DNA of 34,137 bases from an uncultured Collinsella sp. (lineage in GTDB: Bacteria > Actinomycetota > Coriobacteriia > Coriobacteriales > Coriobacteriaceae), in contig UQIS01000029.1 in assembly GCA_900541245.1 (NCBI GenBank), positions 1-34,137 of the forward strand, written 5' to 3'. Under the pieces are notes generated by a model that saw only the letters and a program-made list of their open reading frames with translations, was not told the DNA's origin and did no database searches. This document shows, one piece after another, positions 1 to 7,373 of this stretch. The position numbers and the translations under genes were made by a program. How positions within the stretch are numbered: the stretch's first letter is position 1; every line of letters begins with the position of its first letter.

Positions 1-28
1 CCGGCTAGGCCGACGAGCTGCAAGTTCT

Positions 29-105
29 TGGTCGCGGGGGCAGGATTTGAACCTACGACCTCCGGGTTATGAGCCCGGCGAGCTACCAGACTGCTCCACC
101 CCGCA
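29..105 (-). tRNA. Initiator tRNA-Met (CAT anticodon)
   Basis: On the minus strand a 77-nt cloverleaf is readable with an encoded CCA end. The anticodon loop is CTCATAA (anticodon CAT), and the anticodon stem carries the three consecutive G-C pairs (GGG/CCC) that mark bacterial initiators. The D arm begins GGAGCAG and the T loop is TTCAAAT. The acceptor stem pairs G2-C71 through G7-C66. Position 1 is U and position 72 is G, so the usual initiator C1 x A72 mismatch is replaced by a U.G wobble. A11 is present as in initiators. The gene supplies fMet-tRNA for translation start. An elongator tRNA-Met is unlikely because of the GGG/CCC stem. Confidence 0.95.
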
Positions 106-301
106 ATGTCTGGGCGCCTCATGTGCGCAAAAAAGAATATTACGCGGGAGTTCGGTAAACGGCAAGGAAAATCTCGTGGAGCATAATTCCTTCATATTTA
201 AACCCCTCAGCCCCTATCACCGTAAACGAATCGCAGCCGAGTGCCGTCGGCGGCGCGTATACAATGGTGCACGTCCTTTTATGCCAACACTGGGAGTAGA
301 C

Positions 302-1075
302 ATGCTGCTCGCTATCGATATGGGAAACACGCAGACGGCCATGGGCCTGTTTGACGGAGACGAGCTGGTGCAGTCGTGGCGCATGCCCACCGACCGCTCT
401 TATACCGCCGACGAGATCCATGTGCGCCTGATGGGTTTCTTTAAGATGTACGGCCTTTCGCTCGACGCAGTCGACGCGATCGCCTTTGCGGGCGTGGTGC
501 CGCAGCTCTCGCGCGAATGGCACGCCGTGGCCGACCGCATTGCCGCAGACGCCATCGTCATCGGACCGCAGACGGCCGCGGTGACCAAGCTGCGCGCGGC
601 GCGTCCCCAGGCCGTAGGCGCCGATCGCGTCGCTAACGCCGTTGCGGCCGAAACTTTCTACGGCGCGCCGGCAATCGTGGTGGACTTTGGCACCGCGACC
701 AATATCGACGTCATCGATGAGGACGGTTATTACATTGGTGGAGCGATTGCGCCGGGCATCCGCATCTCCATGGACGCGCTTGCCGCCCGTGCCGCCAAAC
801 TCGCCAGCGTGCCGCTCGAGGCGCCCGAGCACGCCATCGGTCGCGATACCGAGGAGTGCATCAAGGTCGGCGCCGTGGTGGGCGCCGCCGCCATGGCCGA
901 GGGTCTGGTCGCGCGCATGAAGCGCGAGCTGGGCCGCGAGGACGCCACCGTTATCGCCACGGGCGGTCTCGCCGGCATCGTCGCCGATTCGACCGATGCC
1001 TTCGACATAGTCGACGGCCAGCTCACCATCAAGGGTATCTGCGAAATCTACCGCCGCATGCAGGAGCTGGGGTAG
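302..1075 (+). CDS. coaX: Type III pantothenate kinase
   Basis: Phosphorylates pantothenate with ATP in the first committed step of CoA synthesis, in the cytosol. The 257-residue product has the usual CoaX length. Visible motifs are the N-terminal phosphate-1 loop DMGNTQ (residues 6-11), the GADR pantothenate/Mg site near residue 107, the phosphate-2 strand VVDFGTATNID, the GGAIAPG segment and the C-terminal ATGGLAG adenosine loop, all typical of the ASKHA-fold type III enzyme. The frame stays open upstream to about position 47, but that stretch overlaps the tRNA gene. The ATG at 302 has GGGAG just upstream and begins the conserved domain, so it is the start. A TACAAT-like -10 box lies at 260-265 without a clear -35. 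A palindromic repeat follows about 50 bp after the stop and separates it from the convergent ATPase gene. Confidence 0.95.
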   Translation: MLLAIDMGNTQTAMGLFDGDELVQSWRMPTDRSYTADEIHVRLMGFFKMYGLSLDAVDAIAFAGVVPQLSREWHAVADRIAADAIVIGPQTAAVTKLRAARPQAVGADRVANAVAAETFYGAPAIVVDFGTATNIDVIDEDGYYIGGAIAPGIRISMDALAARAAKLASVPLEAPEHAIGRDTEECIKVGAVVGAAAMAEGLVARMKRELGREDATVIATGGLAGIVADSTDAFDIVDGQLTIKGICEIYRRMQELG

Positions 1076-1128
1076 GACGGGGGCTAAAGTCGAGCACGAG
1101 CGCGAGCGGCGAACTAGGCAACGCATCG

Positions 1129-1175
1129 GCCCTATTCCTCAAAATCGAAAGATTTTCAGTTTTGAGGAATAGGGC
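1129..1175. repeat. Palindromic repeat, CTATTCCTCAAAA family, copy 1
   Basis: A perfect 16-bp inverted repeat, GCCCTATTCCTCAAAA at 1129-1144 and its complement at 1160-1175, surrounds a 15-nt loop that contains a smaller GAAA/TTTC pairing. It lies between the convergent coaX and ATPase genes and is followed by TTTCT, so it could also end transcription from both sides. Two more copies lie at 2405-2445 and 2490-2532 in the same orientation, with the asymmetric CAG before the right arm kept in all three. Confidence 0.9.
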
Positions 1176-1181
1176 TTTCTG

Positions 1182-2378
1182 CTAGGCCTCGTCGCACAGC
1201 CACCTCGCCAGGTCCACGATCTGCACCCCATTGCGGTCCGTGGCCTCGTGATGCGTGCGGGCGAGAATCATCTTGGGGTACGCGTCGCCAATACTCAGCA
1301 GTGGTGAAATCTCGCGTTCAAATGTCTTATCCGAGCTGATGTCGTCGCTCACCTGAATGTAGAGCTTCTCGCTTCGCTTGATTGCTACAAAGTCTATTTC
1401 CTTTTTATAGAGCACGCCGACGTATACCTCGTATCCGCGGCGCAGCAGCTCGATTGCCACCATGTTCTCGTATACGCGTCCCCAATCCATATCACGTGTA
1501 CCGAGCAGTGCGTATTTGAACGCGTGGTCTGCCAGGTAATATTTCTCGCCGCTCTTAAGGTATTTTTTGCCGCGAATGTCGTACCGACGAACTTTATAGA
1601 AGGCAAACGCATCGCACAGGTACCCCATGTACGTGCCGACCGTCTTGTTCGTTATCTTTAGCCCATCCGCGTTCAAAATATCCGTAATGTTACGTGCCGA
1701 CGTTATGTTGGATACGTTGTCCATCATGTAATCGGCAATGCGCAGCAGCGCCGATTCGTTTCTCACGTTATGCCGCTGCACGATATCTCTCACGATGAGC
1801 GTTTTGAAGACATTGGAGAGATATTGATAACGCTGCTCCTGCAGTGGATAAGGGTAGGAGCCGGACATACCGCCGGTTCTCGCGTACTCATCGAAGTCGC
1901 GGTCGACCTCGCCCTCGTCGCCATAGAGTCGATACTCCTCAAACGAGAATGGGAAAACCTCGATCTCAAACGTACGCCCCGTAAAGAGCGTCGACAGATC
2001 GCTCGACAGCAAAAAGGCATTCGATCCGGTAATGAATATGTCGTACTGCTCGGATGCGTGGAGGCTGTTGATCGCACGCTCAAAACCGTCGCACATCTGA
2101 ACTTCATCGATAAGCAGAAAGTTTTGTTTGCCGGACACTCGATGCTCTTTTACATAGGCGAGCAGCGCGTGATACTCGAGCAGATTCTCGAACTCATCGA
2201 GGTTGTAGTTGATATGGATGACATTCGAATTGGACAGATTTGCCTCCACGTAATCGCGGAGGGCCTCGAGCAATTTTGATTTACCGCTACGACGGATGCC
2301 CGTGATGACCTTGATGTCCGGCACGCCAATAAGGCTCGTCAACGTGTCCATATATGACGTTCTATTGATGAGTTTCAT
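1182..2378 (-). CDS. DUF4143-type AAA ATPase
   Basis: A 398-residue ATPase of the AAA_14/DUF4143 class. The Walker A loop GIRRSGKSK is at residues 27-35, the Walker B strand FLLIDEVQ at about 87-94 and a sensor-1-like ITGSNAF follows. The C-terminal half has the DUF4143 pattern ending in EIDFVA and then YIQVS, which resembles a PD-(D/E)XK nuclease core in which the expected E-x-K is Q-x-S, so nuclease activity is doubtful. The start ATG has an excellent GAGGAGG site five bases upstream. The gene is alone and convergent with coaX, bracketed by copies of one palindromic repeat. These ATPases are common solitary accessory genes of unsettled function; an antitoxin- or defence-like role is only a guess. 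Confidence 0.85.
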   Translation of the reverse strand: MKLINRTSYMDTLTSLIGVPDIKVITGIRRSGKSKLLEALRDYVEANLSNSNVIHINYNLDEFENLLEYHALLAYVKEHRVSGKQNFLLIDEVQMCDGFERAINSLHASEQYDIFITGSNAFLLSSDLSTLFTGRTFEIEVFPFSFEEYRLYGDEGEVDRDFDEYARTGGMSGSYPYPLQEQRYQYLSNVFKTLIVRDIVQRHNVRNESALLRIADYMMDNVSNITSARNITDILNADGLKITNKTVGTYMGYLCDAFAFYKVRRYDIRGKKYLKSGEKYYLADHAFKYALLGTRDMDWGRVYENMVAIELLRRGYEVYVGVLYKKEIDFVAIKRSEKLYIQVSDDISSDKTFEREISPLLSIGDAYPKMILARTHHEATDRNGVQIVDLARWLCDEA

Positions 2379-2404
2379 TGGGGCCTCCTCGCGGTCTTTT
2401 ATCG

Positions 2405-2445
2405 CTATTCCTCAAAATTGAAAAATTTTCAGTTTTGAGGAATAG
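2405..2445. repeat. Palindromic repeat, CTATTCCTCAAAA family, copy 2
   Basis: 13-bp arms CTATTCCTCAAAA (2405-2417) and TTTTGAGGAATAG (2433-2445) surround a 15-nt loop. The copy lies about 25 bp upstream of the ATPase start codon, so it falls in that gene's 5' leader or promoter region. The loop differs from copy 1 at a few positions, but the GAAA...TTTTCAG core is kept. Confidence 0.88.
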
Positions 2446-2489
2446 GCTCTATAGCGAATATACCTCGCGAAAGACCGAGCTGCCTTAAT

Positions 2490-2532
2490 CCTATTCCTCA
2501 AAAACGAAAATTTTTCAGTTTTGAGGAATAGG
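2490..2532. repeat. Palindromic repeat, CTATTCCTCAAAA family, copy 3
   Basis: 14-bp arms CCTATTCCTCAAAA (2490-2503) and its complement (2519-2532) form the third copy, only 44 bp from copy 2 and in the same orientation. The IS begins 44 bp further on. Two near-identical palindromes this close resemble a BIME-type cluster. Confidence 0.88.
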
Positions 2533-2582
2533 GCGCTGGCAACCCATTCCCCAGATAGGCGAAACCCTCCCCGGCATGAACT

Positions 2583-2621
2583 GCCTCCCATTTCTTGGAC
2601 ACGAGAAATGGGAGGCTTTTT
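2583..2621 (+). promoter_or_regulatory. IS left-end hairpin covering the transposase ribosome-binding site
   Basis: GCCTCCCATTTCT (2583-2595) pairs perfectly with 2604-2616, an 8-nt loop lies between, and TTTTT follows at 2617-2621. The right arm contains the orfA Shine-Dalgarno GGGAGG (2610-2615), six bases before the ATG at 2622. A transcript entering from outside would fold, hide the site and probably terminate. That is the standard way insertion sequences avoid expression from neighbouring promoters; its operation here is inferred from the pairing. Confidence 0.75.
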
Positions 2622-3113
2622 ATGCGAGTCGACTTGAGGGTGAAACACGACATCGAGGTCAGGAAGGCGGCGATCGGGCTCTTCGAGCGAGGCCACGGCT
2701 ACAAGTCTGCGGCGAAGGCGCTGTCGGTCCCGCGCGGAACCGTGAGACAATGGCTCTGCGTATACCGGTCGTTCGGAAGCGAGGTGCTGCTATCCATGGA
2801 CGGCAAGCAGGCCAGGTACACATACGAGCAGAAGGTCGCCGCAGCCTCCGCCGTGGTCGACGGCGGCATGACGAAGGCCGAGGCGATGGCGGCGTTCGGC
2901 ATAATGTCGATGTCGCCGCTCAAGAAGTGGTGCGCGCTATACCGCGAGGGCGGCGCGGAGGCCCTGCGCCCGAGGCCCAAGGGCCGGCCGAGCGGTTCCA
3001 AGGCGAGGCCGCGGACCCGCGAGGAGGAGCTCGAGGAGCGCTGCCGAAGGCTCGAGACCGAGGTGGCCTACCTAAAAAAATTGCGTGCCCTGGTCGAGAG
3101 GGACGGACTCTGA
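2622..3113 (+). CDS. IS3-family transposase OrfA (helix-turn-helix protein)
   Basis: A 163-residue DNA-binding half of the transposase. Two helix-turn-helix segments can be seen, near residues 14-36 (GHGYKSAAKALSVPRGTV) and 60-85, followed by a GRPSGS linker and a C-terminal leucine-zipper-like coiled coil (EEELEERCRRLETEVAYLKK), the arrangement typical of IS150-group OrfA. The ATG at 2622 is chosen because GGGAGG lies six bases upstream. The track remains open further upstream only through the IS end. Translation ends at TGA 3111-3113, inside a hairpin that probably promotes frameshifting into orfB. Alone, OrfA usually represses the element's promoter at the left end. Confidence 0.92.
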   Translation: MRVDLRVKHDIEVRKAAIGLFERGHGYKSAAKALSVPRGTVRQWLCVYRSFGSEVLLSMDGKQARYTYEQKVAAASAVVDGGMTKAEAMAAFGIMSMSPLKKWCALYREGGAEALRPRPKGRPSGSKARPRTREEELEERCRRLETEVAYLKKLRALVERDGL

Positions 3114-3120
3114 CCAGGGC
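3074..3120 (+). other. Programmed -1 frameshift signal between orfA and orfB
   Basis: The heptamer A AAA AAA at 3074-3080 sits in the orfA frame as CTA-AAA-AAA. Six bases later a perfect 9-bp stem, GCCCTGGTC (3087-3095) with GACCAGGGC (3112-3120), closes a 16-nt loop. The orfA stop codon lies in the 3' arm. Slipping back one base joins orfA residue 153 to orfB at ATT 3080, giving a 454-residue fusion. Heptamer, spacer and stem match the known signals of IS3-family elements. Confidence 0.9.
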
Positions 3121-3985
3121 GAAGGTCGAGGCCGTGAGCGCCCTGCGCGAAGAGGGGCACGGGCTGGGGCGCCTGCTGGAGTGCGCCGGCCTGGCGAGGT
3201 CGAGCTACTACTACGCGCTGTCGCACCCGAAGGCTCCCACCAGGCCCGAGCTCTGGGAGGCCGCCGCCGAGATATTCTCGCGCGCCGCCAACGGGTGCGG
3301 CCACAGGCAGATCGCCATGTGCCTGCGCGCCGAGCGGGGCGTGCGCATAGCCTGCAAGACCGTGCTGAAGATGATGCGCGAGATGGGCATCAGCTGCGGG
3401 ATCCGCCGCGAGACCGACTACCACAGGTACAACTCGTACAGGGGCAAGGTCGGAAAGACCTTCGAGAACGTCATCGGGCGCGACTTCGCCGCCGACGGGC
3501 CGTGGGAGAAGATGGGCACCGACGTCACCGAGTTCAAGCAGCCCTGGGGCAAGGCCTACTTCGCGCCGGTCTACGACTTCGGCAGCAAGGAGATCGTCGC
3601 CTGGTCCACGTCGCTGCACCCCAACATGGCTCAGCAGCACGAGCTGCTCGACCAGCTCGTGTCCAAGAAGCCCAAGGGCTCCAGGCCGGTCCTGCACTCG
3701 GACATGGGCTGGCAGTACCAGCAGGCCGGTTGGTGCAGGCGGCTGGAGGAGGCCGGCGTGGTGCAGAGCATGTCCCGGAAGGGCAACTGCATCGACAACG
3801 GCGCGACGGAGCAGGTGTTCGGCCACATCAAGGACGAGTTCTTCCGGGGAAGGACATGGCCGGACTTCGAGTCCTTCAAGGCGGACCTCGACGACTTCGT
3901 GGTCCATTGGAACACGAGGAGGCGCCAGGTTAAACTGAAGGGACTGACCCCGGAGGAGTTCCGGAGACAGTCCCTTGCGGCGTAG
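3080..3985 (+). CDS. IS3-family transposase OrfB (DDE catalytic half)
   Basis: Catalytic part of the transposase, read in the -1 frame relative to orfA and most likely made only as the OrfAB fusion; no ATG with a ribosome-binding site begins this frame. An HTH_21-like segment (RSSYYYALSHP, then the CGHRQI region) precedes the integrase core. The catalytic residues are D in GTDVTEF (fusion residue 301), D in LHSDMGW (361) and E in GATEQVF (397). The D361-E397 spacing of 35 residues is the D,D(35)E pattern of this family. The protein ends with the RRRQVKLKGLTPEEFR motif typical of IS3 transposases. The coordinates give the part read after the slip; they do not mark an independent start. Confidence 0.9.
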   Translation: MACPGREGRTLTRAKVEAVSALREEGHGLGRLLECAGLARSSYYYALSHPKAPTRPELWEAAAEIFSRAANGCGHRQIAMCLRAERGVRIACKTVLKMMREMGISCGIRRETDYHRYNSYRGKVGKTFENVIGRDFAADGPWEKMGTDVTEFKQPWGKAYFAPVYDFGSKEIVAWSTSLHPNMAQQHELLDQLVSKKPKGSRPVLHSDMGWQYQQAGWCRRLEEAGVVQSMSRKGNCIDNGATEQVFGHIKDEFFRGRTWPDFESFKADLDDFVVHWNTRRRQVKLKGLTPEEFRRQSLAA

Positions 3986-4080
3986 TTCTTATTTAAGCCG
4001 TCCAGGTTTTGGGGTGCAGTTCAGCACAGGCCGAGGAGGGTCTTGTTGTCATGTCTATCTTTGGGCGCGAACGCCCCGCG

Positions 4081-4782
4081 CTACAGCCCGCGAATTCGTA
4101 CGGCCTCGGGCGGAAACTCCTGCTCGCCGGCATCGGTCTTGATGGTCGCGCGACCCCAGATGTCCAAGCCCGCAAACACACCGACCGCAAGCGGCAAACC
4201 GTTGGGCGACACCGCCGCAACTTGGCGGCCCAGCAGCGGCACCATGTCGAAGTACTCGCCCAGCACGGGAGCCAGCGGCCCTGCGGCGCCTTGCGGCGTG
4301 TTGGCAACAACCGCCCAGGCGTCCACGCGGGCCAGCATGGCGGCGGCCAGCGCCTCGACCAGCGCTTCGTCAGCCACATCCACACCGAGCTCGCTCAACG
4401 CCGAACGCTCAATATCCACCGTCACGGCACCGAACATGCCCGCAGCACCGGCACCACCGTTGACGGCGACGCGCGCGAACGACGTCTCAAACGCGGGCGC
4501 GCCGCACACAATGTCGCTCGGCCACTGGATACCCACCTTACCGGCAAGGCCCAACCCCGGCGTCGAAGCCGTGCCCACGAGCGCGTCCATCATGCCCATC
4601 GCGGCCACAAACGGCAGGCCGTGGAAGGCGTGCATATTCACATCCGGACGCACGACCAGCGAAAACGTCAGCGAGGCATCGCCCACGTTCCATGCGCACC
4701 AGCCCGCGGACACGCCCTCGCGGCCCGCGTCACGCGCCGCGTCGAGCTCGGTGCCGGCGGCAACAGCATTCATCTCGATCAT
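4081..4782 (-). CDS. Biotin-protein-ligase-like protein lacking the catalytic motif
   Basis: A 233-residue protein whose overall pattern is that of the BirA catalytic plus C-terminal domains: SLVVRPD (41-47), IQWPSDIV (85-92, the KWPNDLL position), GMFGAVTVDIE in place of GVGINVN, and a C-terminal GRQVA...GLDIWGRATIK segment like the BirA SH3-type domain. The biotin/AMP loop GRGRRGR is absent (GWCAWN stands there), and the catalytic lysine segment is not recognisable, so it may not adenylate biotin. Its ATG at 4782 directly follows the folP-folK stop (4785-4783), which indicates translational coupling. A short hairpin with a UUCG-type loop lies at 4063-4076 after the stop. The assignment rests on pattern only. 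It could instead be a non-catalytic member of the BPL/LplA fold or a protein of another function. Confidence 0.55.
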   Translation of the reverse strand: MIEMNAVAAGTELDAARDAGREGVSAGWCAWNVGDASLTFSLVVRPDVNMHAFHGLPFVAAMGMMDALVGTASTPGLGLAGKVGIQWPSDIVCGAPAFETSFARVAVNGGAGAAGMFGAVTVDIERSALSELGVDVADEALVEALAAAMLARVDAWAVVANTPQGAAGPLAPVLGEYFDMVPLLGRQVAAVSPNGLPLAVGVFAGLDIWGRATIKTDAGEQEFPPEAVRIRGL

Positions 4783-6525
4783 CTACATACGCCCCAATTC
4801 GCCCACGATATGGCCCACGCGATCCTCGGGCTCCTTGACCTCGACGCCGTTGTAGCGGAAGAACCGCGCCGGGTCGTGCATCAGGTCCTCGAGCGGCACC
4901 AGCACAAAGTCGCGCTCGCCAATGAGCGGATGCGGCAGGCGCAGCTTTTTGCCGCCGTGGGTCTCGCCGTCCATCCACAGCAGGTCCAGGTCGATGGTGC
5001 GCGGGCCGTTGGCCTTGGCCTTCTTGGAGCGGTCGCGCCCCAGCTCGGCCTCGATCTTCATGAGCTCGTCGAGCAGCACCAACGGCGCCAGCTCGGTCTT
5101 AATCTCGATGACAGCGTTGGCAAACGCGTCCTGGCGCGTCTCGTAGGCCGGCTCGCTCTCGTAGATCTTGGAGGAGTTGGACACGCAGGTGAGCGGAATC
5201 TCGGCGATCATCTCGCGTGCAGCGCGGATGTTGTCGCAGCGATGCCCCAGGTTGGAGCCCACGGCCACAAACGCGCGGCGCGGCTGCGGCTTGGCAACCG
5301 CCCAGTAACCGTTCAGGAACTGCGCAAAACCCGCGGCGTCGTGCACGCGCACGATGTTGGCACCGGCCTGGATGGCGCCCAGGCACACGCCAAACGTGGC
5401 GGCATCGCGCTCGGCGGCCTCGGTCACGCCCGAGATAGCGCCCACAAAACGCTTGCGCGACACGGCGCACATGAGCGGATAGCCCAGTGACGCCATCTTG
5501 GCAGTCTCGCGCTGGATGACGATATCCTCGTTAGCCGACTTACCAAAGCCCGGGCCAGGATCGATGCAGATGCGGTCGCGCGACACGCCGGCATGGATGA
5601 GTGTGCGGGCCTGGTCGGACAGAAAGCCCATAACGCGGCGCATGATGGGCGCCGAATCGGGCAGGGTGAAGCGGCGGAGCTGCGAGGTGGGCACGTAGGC
5701 TTCCTCGCGGCGGGCGCTGCGGCGCATCATGGCTGCCAGGTGGTCATTGGACTCCGATGCGACCTCGGTGGCTGCGGGCGCGGCCTCGGGCGCGGGCGCG
5801 ACGGTCTCGGCGGCAGCAGCCCGCTCGGCGGCGGGCGTCTCCTGCTCGCTTGCAGGCTCGGACGTGGGCGCCGGCTCGCCAAACGGCAGTGAGGGCTGTA
5901 CCACACCGCCCGGAAGCTTGGCCTCAACCTTGGGCTCGCCCAGCAACTTGCCGCGACGGCGACGGGCCGGCTTCTCGGCCTCGCGCGCGGCCTCGGCAGC
6001 CGCTTCGCGTGCCTTCTCGGCAACAAACGCCGCAGCCGAGGTATCGAGCTGCACCGTTGCGTGCGTGCGGGCGGGCGCGGCGACCTCGCCGGCATGCATC
6101 ACGATGACGCCGCAGGTGCTCGTCTTAACAAACTCGACCATCTTGGGATCGGTGAAGCCGGTCACGTCGTTGACGATCGAGGCGCCGCAGCGCACGGCCG
6201 CCTTGGCAACCGCTACATGACGCGTGTCGATCGAGACGATGGCGCCCTCCTTGGCCAGCGCGCGCACCACGGGCAGCACGCGGCGCGCTTCCTCATCGGG
6301 GTTGACCGGGGTAAAACCAGGGCGCGTGGACTCGCCGCCCACGTCGATGATGTCGGCGCCGGCATCGAGCATCGCCAGGCCGTACTCGATGGCGGCATCG
6401 GGGTCGAAGTGCTCCCCGCCGTCGCTAAACGAATCGGGCGTCACGTTGAGGACGCCCATGATGCGCGGACGGTCAAAGCTGAGCTCGTACTTTCCGCACC
6501 GCCATGTCTTGCTGTCGTTCGCCAT
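4783..6525 (-). CDS. folP/folK: Dihydropteroate synthase / HPPK fusion (FolP-FolK)
   Basis: A 580-residue bifunctional folate enzyme. Residues 20-410 form dihydropteroate synthase: MGVLNVTPDSFSDGG (23-37), DVGGESTRPG (61-70), SIDTRH, SIVNDVTGF, CIDPGPGFGKS (320-330) and SRKRFVG (356-362). Residues 417-580 form 6-hydroxymethyl-dihydropterin pyrophosphokinase: VAVGSNLGHR, GPRTIDLDLLWMDG and LPHPLIGERDFVLVPL. FolK normally makes the substrate that FolP joins to p-aminobenzoate. The gene order inside the protein (FolP first) is the reverse of the FolK-FolP fusions found in many eukaryotes. Between IVMH (144) and the helix near 294 an extra 130 or so Ala/Glu/Pro-rich residues interrupt the FolP barrel. 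The ATG at 6525 is chosen because AGGAGG ends six bases upstream; the frame is open to 6702, but that stretch reaches the sirtuin gene. Confidence 0.93.
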   Translation of the reverse strand: MANDSKTWRCGKYELSFDRPRIMGVLNVTPDSFSDGGEHFDPDAAIEYGLAMLDAGADIIDVGGESTRPGFTPVNPDEEARRVLPVVRALAKEGAIVSIDTRHVAVAKAAVRCGASIVNDVTGFTDPKMVEFVKTSTCGVIVMHAGEVAAPARTHATVQLDTSAAAFVAEKAREAAAEAAREAEKPARRRRGKLLGEPKVEAKLPGGVVQPSLPFGEPAPTSEPASEQETPAAERAAAAETVAPAPEAAPAATEVASESNDHLAAMMRRSARREEAYVPTSQLRRFTLPDSAPIMRRVMGFLSDQARTLIHAGVSRDRICIDPGPGFGKSANEDIVIQRETAKMASLGYPLMCAVSRKRFVGAISGVTEAAERDAATFGVCLGAIQAGANIVRVHDAAGFAQFLNGYWAVAKPQPRRAFVAVGSNLGHRCDNIRAAREMIAEIPLTCVSNSSKIYESEPAYETRQDAFANAVIEIKTELAPLVLLDELMKIEAELGRDRSKKAKANGPRTIDLDLLWMDGETHGGKKLRLPHPLIGERDFVLVPLEDLMHDPARFFRYNGVEVKEPEDRVGHIVGELGRM

Positions 6526-6620
6526 GAACATCCTCCTAAAATGCCCACGCCGCCGAGCTTGGGGAGCTGGCGGCGGGGTCGCTTTGCACTCAGTCTTTCT
6601 ATTGTATCCGCGCGCGCGGG

Positions 6621-7373
6621 CTAGAACGCAAACGCGGCCGCGATGTCGCAAGAAATCAGCAGGTCGGCATTTGCATCCTGATCGGTGGGAGCAAGATTGC
6701 AAATAGTCAGCGTATCGCCGGTAAAGTATCGCGTAAGGCCTGCCGCCGGATACACCACGAGCGAGGTCCCGCCCACAATGAGGGCATCGGCCGCGGCGAT
6801 GGCGGCAACGGCACCGGTCAACACATGCTCGTCGAGCGGCTCTTCATAGAGCACTACATCGGGCTTGATGCGGCCGCCGCACGCGGGGCACGCAGGCACG
6901 CCCGCGGCATCCTCGTGCTCGCGCGAGCAAATCCACTCGGCGCTATAGACCGCGCCGCACGACTGGCAAATGTTGCGATGGACCGATCCGTGCAGCTCGA
7001 ACACGCGCTGTGAGCCGGCCATCTGATGCAGGCCGTCGATATTTTGCGTCACCACGGCGTCGAGCTTGCCGGCGCGCTCCAGCTCGGCCAGCTTGGTGTG
7101 GCAGCGGTTGGGCTTAGCGTTAAGCGCGATCATCTTGGTGCGGTAAAAGTCGAAGAACTCCGCAGGATGCGCCTCGTAAAAGCCATGCGAGAGCATAGTC
7201 TCGGGCGGATAGGCAAACTGTTGGTGATATAGGCCGTCCACGCTGCGGAAATCGGGGATGCCACTCGCCGTGGAAACGCCCGCGCCGCCAAAGAAGACCA
7301 CGCGCTTGTGGGTGTCAAACAGATCCGCCAGCGCGGCGGAGGCCTGCCTGGGGTCCGATATTGCCTGCGTCAT
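6621..7373 (-). CDS. cobB: NAD-dependent protein deacylase, sirtuin (CobB/Sir2)
   Basis: A 250-residue sirtuin that removes acyl groups from lysines using NAD+. Visible are the Rossmann-fold GAGVSTASGIPDFRS (30-44), the TQNIDGLH motif (109-116), the catalytic His in LHGS (128), and a structural zinc site with Cys pairs CQSC (136/139) and CPAC (162/165), followed by KPDVVLYEE. Length fits the class. The ATG at 7373 has GGAGGA upstream. The gene is 95 bp upstream of folP-folK on the same strand and may be co-transcribed with it. It is divergent from exoA. Confidence 0.93.
   Translation of the reverse strand: MTQAISDPRQASAALADLFDTHKRVVFFGGAGVSTASGIPDFRSVDGLYHQQFAYPPETMLSHGFYEAHPAEFFDFYRTKMIALNAKPNRCHTKLAELERAGKLDAVVTQNIDGLHQMAGSQRVFELHGSVHRNICQSCGAVYSAEWICSREHEDAAGVPACPACGGRIKPDVVLYEEPLDEHVLTGAVAAIAAADALIVGGTSLVVYPAAGLTRYFTGDTLTICNLAPTDQDANADLLISCDIAAAFAF

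Larger units (their letters stand above)
2577..4023 (+). mobile_element. Complete IS3-family (IS150-group) insertion sequence
   Basis: A 1,447-bp element bounded by imperfect inverted repeats. The left end begins TGAACTGCCTCCCA and contains TTGGAC. The right end read inward begins TGAACTGCACCCCA and contains CTGGAC; about 16 of the first 24 positions match. The trinucleotide GCA stands just outside both ends (2574-2576 and 4024-4026), consistent with the 3-bp target duplication typical of this group. Inside are orfA, a slippery A-run with a hairpin, and orfB with an intact DDE triad. Both reading frames are uninterrupted, so the copy looks functional. It landed between the ATPase gene's upstream repeats and the 3' end of the folP-folK operon and breaks no recognisable gene. 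Confidence 0.93.

Noticed and set aside
2576..3079. Continuous frame joining the IS left end to orfB
   Set aside because: Its ATG spans the IS boundary and its first 160 codons are the wrong frame of orfA. OrfB is reached through the A-run frameshift instead.
4009..5490. 493-codon open frame on the plus strand
   Set aside because: It runs antisense through the biotin-ligase-like and folP-folK genes, lacks a ribosome-binding site and is rich in Arg and His as GC-driven shadow frames are.
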